Shown here piece by piece: positions 60,173-64,000 of a DNA stretch of 64,000 nt. The notes beneath the pieces were generated by a model. That model was given only the letters and a program-made list of their open reading frames with translations. It was not told the DNA's origin and made no database searches. The stretch is from Clostridia bacterium. Its GTDB lineage: Bacteria; Bacillota; Clostridia; Oscillospirales; Acutalibacteraceae. Positions within the stretch are counted from its first letter, which is position 1. The number at the start of each line of letters is the position of its first letter. The position numbers were made by a program, and so were the translations under genes. The stretch spans positions 1 through 64,000 of the forward strand of contig JAFODS010000072.1 in assembly GCA_017380575.1 (NCBI GenBank). The letters run 5' to 3'.

Positions 60173-61597
60173 TTGAGTGATAAAATATTGTTTTCGGATA
60201 ATTTCTGTGAAAATGAAAAAATGCTTGACGGCTATTTCAAAGTAGATAAAAACTTTGATGTTGTTAATACACGCTTTTTTGTAGCACAAAGACAGGCGAA
60301 GATTTATTATATAGACGGCTTTGTAAATAATGAGATATCGGAACGTGTTCTTAATTTTATGATGAGCAGGACGGATAAACTTTCCGAGAAAACAACGCCT
60401 GAAGACTTTGTGCAGAGTGTTGTTTCGTACATCGAAATGGACATCAGTACGGATATGAATTCAATTTCAAAAGTGATTTATTCAGGTGCGATACTACTGA
60501 TAGTGGACGGATTCCCGACGGCATTTCTTATAAAAACCCGTAATTATCCGCGTCGTTCGGTGCAGGAACCTGATAATGACAAGGTGCTCAGAGGTGCACA
60601 CGACGGTTTTGTTGAAGCCTTGCTTATAAACACGGCACTTATACGGCGAAGAATCCGTGATCGAGATCTGATTATGGAAGTGCACGAGGCAGGCAAACGC
60701 TCAAGGACGGATGTTGCAATCTGCTATCTTGAAAGTAAGGCGGATACAAAAACAGTAAAAAAACTTAGGAAGAAAATTGCAGAAATTGATGTAAATACCC
60801 TGAGTATGAGTCAGGAAAGCCTTATTGAATGTCTTATAAAAAAGCAGGTGTTCAACCCTTTCCCTAAAGTGCGATATACCGAAAGACCCGATTCTGCCGC
60901 GGCTTGTATTGCTGAGGGAAGTATAATAGTGTTGGTGGACAACTCTCCTGCGGCAATGATTATACCTACAAGCTTTTTTGAATTTCTGCAGGACACGAAC
61001 GATTATTATTTTCCGCCGATTGTCGGAACGTATCTCCGTTTTATACGAATGCTTATTTTCGGACTTGCTCTGCTTCTTTCACCGACGTGGTATCTTTTGG
61101 TCAGCAATCCGAGCTACATTCCCGAGTGGCTTAGTTTTATAACAGTTAAAGAATATTACACAATTCCGATTATTGTTCAGCTTCTTATTATCGAAATCGT
61201 AATTGATACTTTAAAGCTTGCTTCGCTTAACACTCCGAATGCTTTGAGTAATTCGTTCAGCGTTATCGGTGCACTTGTTCTTGGTGACCTTGCAGTAACG
61301 GCAAAGCTTTTTTCGTCCGAGGTAGTTCTTTTTATGGCATTTGTAGCAATTGCAAATTTTGCACAGCCGAGCTTTGAACTTGGCTATGCATTCAAGCTGT
61401 CAAGAATTTTTATTCTGATATTGACAGCGATGTTCAATTTATGGGGATATGTTGCAGGTATTGTGATAGTATTGCTTCAGATGTTTTTCACCAAAACCGT
61501 AACGGGAAGGGGATATATGTATCCGCTTATTCCGTTCAATGCAAAAACGCTTTCAAGGCTTCTTGTACGGCATCCGATAAGCAAGGACAACACTTGA
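60173..61597 (+). CDS. GerA/SpoVAF family spore germination protein
   Basis: 474 residues. A large soluble N-terminal half with EPDNDKVLRGAHDGFVEALLINTALIRRRI (family signature) is followed by about five helices (about 280-440; FFPPIVGTYLRFIRMLIFGLALLLSPTWYLL). The class includes GerAA and SpoVAF; the solitary gene without gerAB/gerAC points more to SpoVAF. TTG 60173 is 8 nt after AAAGGAG. Acts in the spore inner membrane. Confidence 0.9.
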   Translation: MSDKILFSDNFCENEKMLDGYFKVDKNFDVVNTRFFVAQRQAKIYYIDGFVNNEISERVLNFMMSRTDKLSEKTTPEDFVQSVVSYIEMDISTDMNSISKVIYSGAILLIVDGFPTAFLIKTRNYPRRSVQEPDNDKVLRGAHDGFVEALLINTALIRRRIRDRDLIMEVHEAGKRSRTDVAICYLESKADTKTVKKLRKKIAEIDVNTLSMSQESLIECLIKKQVFNPFPKVRYTERPDSAAACIAEGSIIVLVDNSPAAMIIPTSFFEFLQDTNDYYFPPIVGTYLRFIRMLIFGLALLLSPTWYLLVSNPSYIPEWLSFITVKEYYTIPIIVQLLIIEIVIDTLKLASLNTPNALSNSFSVIGALVLGDLAVTAKLFSSEVVLFMAFVAIANFAQPSFELGYAFKLSRIFILILTAMFNLWGYVAGIVIVLLQMFFTKTVTGRGYMYPLIPFNAKTLSRLLVRHPISKDNT

Positions 61598-61627
61598 CAA
61601 AACCACATTAATAAGTTAATCTTATTA
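61594..61627 (+). promoter_or_regulatory. Promoter with palindrome, lipoprotein gene
   Basis: TTGACA (61594-61599, overlapping the upstream stop), 17-bp spacer, TAATCT (61617-61622). The inverted repeat TAATAAG/CTTATTA (61609-61615, 61621-61627) covers the -10 box, a possible operator. Confidence 0.5.
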
Positions 61628-61638
61628 GTGGTGATAAA

Positions 61639-62415
61639 ATGAAGAAGGTATTGTTGAATTGCATATCTTTTACAGTTGTTTTTTGTATGCTTTTCTCTCT
61701 TGCTTCCTGCAAAAAGGAACCTGCAGAGGTGCCCGAGGAGGATTTAACGCTTTCAACAAAAGTGACAACTAAACCCGTTGAAATCGTTGAAGTGCCTACG
61801 GATGAAGAAGAGCTTACAAAGATGCTTAATTCAGCTGTCGAGTATGTAGAGCTTTATTGTTATAATTACACTAAGAATGTAAACTGCAAGGTCAGCGATG
61901 TAAACCTTGGTTCGCTTTCAGCGGCATCAAATGCGGCTGAGGCTTTCAGGTCAATCTTCGGTGAAAAGAACATCACGATGAATTACAGCTATAACGCTTC
62001 AAGAGATGCTTTTTCAGCAAACTTCCCATCAAGCGGTTATACGGCAGAGGAAGTGCAGTCGATTTCTGCACAGCAGGTTGAAGATAAAATTGTCATAACC
62101 GCAGTTTTTCCGAACGAAGCAAATCCGAAGGATGATTCCGGTGTTCTTTATAGGCTGTGTTCTGATTATCAGAATACGGAAGACATCAAAAAAGCTTTGT
62201 CCGAGTTCGGATCATCCGCAACTTCAATGTCAGTCAATGCATCAGATATAACCGTAAAAGCTACTGTAAGAGCGAAAGACAGCGGTCTTGAAAAGCTCGA
62301 GGTTTCTTATACACAAAGATACACCTTGTCAGGCGTTACTCTTGTAAAGCTTGAGGGCTCATCTGTTACGGGTACAGCAAAAACGACAGTTATTTACTCA
62401 GGTATGGATGCATAA
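61639..62415 (+). CDS. Lipoprotein of unknown function
   Basis: 258 residues. Signal peptide ending in lipobox LASC (Cys about 24), then an acidic and Thr-rich linker and a folded domain from about 55. No family recognised. GTGG serves as a weak ribosome site. It shares its general plan with the 14098-14652 lipoprotein but no clear sequence. Confidence 0.82.
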   Translation: MKKVLLNCISFTVVFCMLFSLASCKKEPAEVPEEDLTLSTKVTTKPVEIVEVPTDEEELTKMLNSAVEYVELYCYNYTKNVNCKVSDVNLGSLSAASNAAEAFRSIFGEKNITMNYSYNASRDAFSANFPSSGYTAEEVQSISAQQVEDKIVITAVFPNEANPKDDSGVLYRLCSDYQNTEDIKKALSEFGSSATSMSVNASDITVKATVRAKDSGLEKLEVSYTQRYTLSGVTLVKLEGSSVTGTAKTTVIYSGMDA

Positions 62416-62488
62416 AATTTTAAAAAACTATGGAATTTGAAGAAAATGTGTGGTACAATAAAACGTATCAGATTTAAGGAGAATTTTT

Positions 62489-63466
62489 ATGAAAAAGAAT
62501 CCGTGGAAAAAATTTATTATAGTTGTATCAGCACTTTTAATTGTGATTATGGTGTGTGTTACAACAAACCTTATTACAAACTCAATCACAAACAGCCTCA
62601 GAATGCAGCCGTTAGGCGGTGTTCAGCAACAGCAGGGCGTTGTTAACGGTGGCGGTTTTGCACAGAATAACGGCGGGCAGATGGGCGTTACTCCCGATGT
62701 AAACGGTTCACTTGGCGGTGATTCGTCACTTGGCGGAGGTAATTCAGCCGGTCAGGATGTGACCGTAGCACCTCAGGGTGGTAATTCAGGCGGTACACAG
62801 ACTTCATCAAACGACCCGCTTAAGATGAACAAATCACAGCTTATCAGCTATTACAACTCCTGTCTTAAGAAGTCTTATTCACAGAAGATGAATGCGACAA
62901 AGACAGAACAGGTTGATGTTAACGTTGATGGCATTTCAGTTGGTGGTGGCGGTGCCGGCATTGATGTTTCTAAAATGGCTCAATCTATTATTGCAAATAA
63001 CACAAAGAAAAACGGTATTGTACAGGCTAAGAGTTTCGTAAACGGTAAAGCAACCGATGATGGTTCTGCTGTTGAAAAGTTTGTTCTTCCCGCAAATCTT
63101 TACGATGCAGCCGTTAAGACAATAAATGTTCAGAAGAGCGGTGCAGGCTATCAGGTTGTTATTGTTCTTAATCAGGAATCATGTGCACACAACGGTACAG
63201 CGAAGTATAACGCTTCATGCGCATGGCCTCTGGATGTAGGGGTTATTGATTTCGGATCAGCGGTAGATATCCAAAAATGTACGTTTAATTACCCCGGAAC
63301 AAAGCTTACTGCGATGATTGACGGTCAGGGCAGAGTAACTGCCGTAAAGACAGAAATGCCTCTCACTGTTACAAATGCAGAAGCAAAGGCTCTTGCTTTT
63401 ACAATCAAGGTTGCTACAATCAACGGTAAATGGACTTGCGTAAATGAAATGAAGTTTGCTGCATAA
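62489..63466 (+). CDS. Exported Gly/Asn/Gln-rich protein of unknown function
   Basis: 325 residues. Basic N terminus and one helix (about 8-30), then a low-complexity Gly/Gln/Asn linker (about 40-108) and a C-terminal domain with four Cys (one near 128, then CAHNGTAKYNASC and CTFN). AAGGAG precedes the start. No family recognised. It could be a wall-associated or sortase-independent surface protein. Confidence 0.8.
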   Translation: MKKNPWKKFIIVVSALLIVIMVCVTTNLITNSITNSLRMQPLGGVQQQQGVVNGGGFAQNNGGQMGVTPDVNGSLGGDSSLGGGNSAGQDVTVAPQGGNSGGTQTSSNDPLKMNKSQLISYYNSCLKKSYSQKMNATKTEQVDVNVDGISVGGGGAGIDVSKMAQSIIANNTKKNGIVQAKSFVNGKATDDGSAVEKFVLPANLYDAAVKTINVQKSGAGYQVVIVLNQESCAHNGTAKYNASCAWPLDVGVIDFGSAVDIQKCTFNYPGTKLTAMIDGQGRVTAVKTEMPLTVTNAEAKALAFTIKVATINGKWTCVNEMKFAA

Positions 63467-63476
63467 TTTCAGAGTT

Positions 63477-63515
63477 AAAACTCAGTTGTGTTGAAAAACG
63501 CAACTGAGTTTTTTG
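63477..63515 (+). terminator. Terminator of the 62489 gene
   Basis: AAAACTCAGTTG and CAACTGAGTTTT with extra inner pairs, then TTTTT. Confidence 0.9.
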
Positions 63516-63535
63516 TTGGTTTTTTAAATTTTAGG

Positions 63536-63564
63536 TTGACAAGTCAATACTATAGGTTTAAAAT
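63536..63564 (+). promoter_or_regulatory. Promoter of the mgtE leader
   Basis: TTGACA (63536-63541), 17-bp spacer, TAAAAT (63559-63564). Predicted transcript begins near 63571 with the small hairpin GCAGAA/TTCTGC. Confidence 0.82.
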
Positions 63565-63616
63565 ATTAAGGCAGAATATTTCTGCAGAATCTGAATTTTT
63601 AAAGAGGTGAATTTCT

Positions 63617-63721
63617 GTGAGTAGCGATGGTAGTTACGGGCAACGATTTTTAGCTTATTTTTTAAACAAATCATTATGTGGCGAAAAAATCGCCGTAGGT
63701 GCGTCAGTTTTCACAGATTGA
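63617..63721 (+). CDS. 34-residue leader peptide upstream of mgtE (putative)
   Basis: GTG 63617 has AAAGAGGTGA 7 nt upstream, a strong ribosome site. The 34-codon frame (begins MSSDGSYGQRF, ends GASVFTD) stops at 63721, 53 bp before mgtE. Its last codons contain GTAGGTGCGT, one partner of the alternative hairpins. Too short for standard gene calls; translation is inferred. Confidence 0.5.
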   Translation: MSSDGSYGQRFLAYFLNKSLCGEKIAVGASVFTD

Positions 63722-63774
63722 CCGAACACACCTGCGGGCGGTAGTTTCTGCCGCAGTAAAAGGGGTGTGTTCAA
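63680..63774 (+). promoter_or_regulatory. Candidate translational attenuator of mgtE
   Basis: GAACACACC (63724-63732) can pair with GGTGTGTTC (63764-63772), hiding the AAAAGGGG ribosome site, with TGCGG/CCGCA inside. The same strand segment ACACACCTGC (63726-63735) can pair instead with GTAGGTGCGT (63695-63704), 9 of 10 positions, which would free the site. No M-box core is recognisable. Confidence 0.55.
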
Positions 63775-64000
63775 ATGGACAGAATGGTTGAAGTCATCAG
63801 CAAGATGCTTGCAAGCAACAAGTTTTCGGCAATCAAAGAGATGCTCGGCGAAATGAACGTTGTCGACATTGCTTCCATGATGGAGGAGCTTGAAACCGAA
63901 GAACAGCAGGTACGCCTGTTCCGTTTGTTGCCGAAGCAGTCATCGGCTGATGTTTTTTCATATCTTGATAACGAAATCAGAGCAAATATTGTTAATGCAA
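63775..64000 (+). CDS. mgtE: Magnesium transporter MgtE, N-terminal part (runs off window)
   Basis: The first 75 residues (MDRMVEVISKMLASNKFSAIKEMLGEMNVVDIASMMEEL ... FRLLPKQSSADVFSYLD) match the MgtE N-terminal helical domain, which with CBS domains senses cytosolic Mg2+. The gene continues beyond the window edge, so membrane and CBS parts are not seen. AAAAGGGG lies about 9 nt before ATG 63775. Confidence 0.85.
   Translation, partial: MDRMVEVISKMLASNKFSAIKEMLGEMNVVDIASMMEELETEEQQVRLFRLLPKQSSADVFSYLDNEIRANIVNA

Noticed and set aside
63600-63774. M-box (ykoK) magnesium riboswitch
   Set aside because: Expected before mgtE, but the conserved GGTGAGGCTCCT-type core and the GCTGCCGCCC region are not present.

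Overview
The window looks like chromosome from an anaerobic, endospore-forming Clostridia (Bacillota) of the Oscillospiraceae/Ruminococcaceae type. Evidence: a sigma-E cassette (spoIIGA-sigE), yqfC-yqfD, ylbJ and a GerA/SpoVAF germinant-receptor gene; Firmicutes-style glutamine synthetase; a dockerin-terminated surface protein; many carbohydrate enzymes (GH92, DUF4838, GH84, GH36); strong AGGAGG ribosome sites; and many clean TTGACA-17-TATAAT promoters and intrinsic terminators. No rRNA, CRISPR array or phage structural gene was seen. Species is not assigned.

Layout. 1-1.5 kb: 3' part of a large serine recombinase, the edge of a mobile element, next to tRNA-Pro(CGG). 1.8-6.8 kb: a 1637-residue secreted beta-helix protein ending in a dockerin. 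6.9-12.7 kb: thiN, prmA-yhaM, an HD nucleotidase, glnA, a 256-bp MITE-like palindromic element and an orphan membrane-anchored protein. 12.7-20.1 kb: an M28 peptidase with membrane helices inserted in its catalytic domain, a lipoprotein, a GT2 enzyme, spoIIGA-sigE, a DEDDh exonuclease, and uraA behind an unclassified structured leader. 20.2-32.8 kb: DUF4838 and GH92 glycan enzymes, a GT2-TagF fusion, an acyltransferase, and a divergent GlcNAc cluster (GNAT, GlcNAc kinase and SIS on one strand, cytosolic GH84 on the other). 32.8-36.7 kb: a lysine riboswitch with a NhaC/LysW-type transporter, and a membrane-anchored parvulin foldase. 36.7-44.4 kb: GH36 alpha-galactosidase, radC, yqfC-yqfD, ylbJ, an Xre regulator, a small Cys-rich protein, a second MITE-like element and glycerate kinase. 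44.4-54 kb: housekeeping genes ylxM-ffh-rpsP-khpA-rimM-trmD, an HPr-like protein with Ser at position 15, uvrC, rsmD-coaD, a coiled-coil protein and murD. 54-58.1 kb: a small exopolysaccharide cluster (GT4, Wzy-like polymerase, tyrosine autokinase). 58.1-64 kb: a probable spore or germination operon (unknown protein, SpoIID-like/PG-binding protein, GerA/SpoVAF), a lipoprotein, a Gly-rich exported protein, and the start of mgtE behind a leader with a 34-codon upstream ORF and mutually exclusive hairpins.

The most novel signals are the mgtE leader, the Ser15 HPr paralogue, the M28 peptidase whose zinc ligands are split by two membrane helices, the DnaJ-like CxxCGGxG pair in the lysine transporter, the two inverted-repeat elements, the uraA leader, and the terminator that buries the ribosome site of the spore operon.
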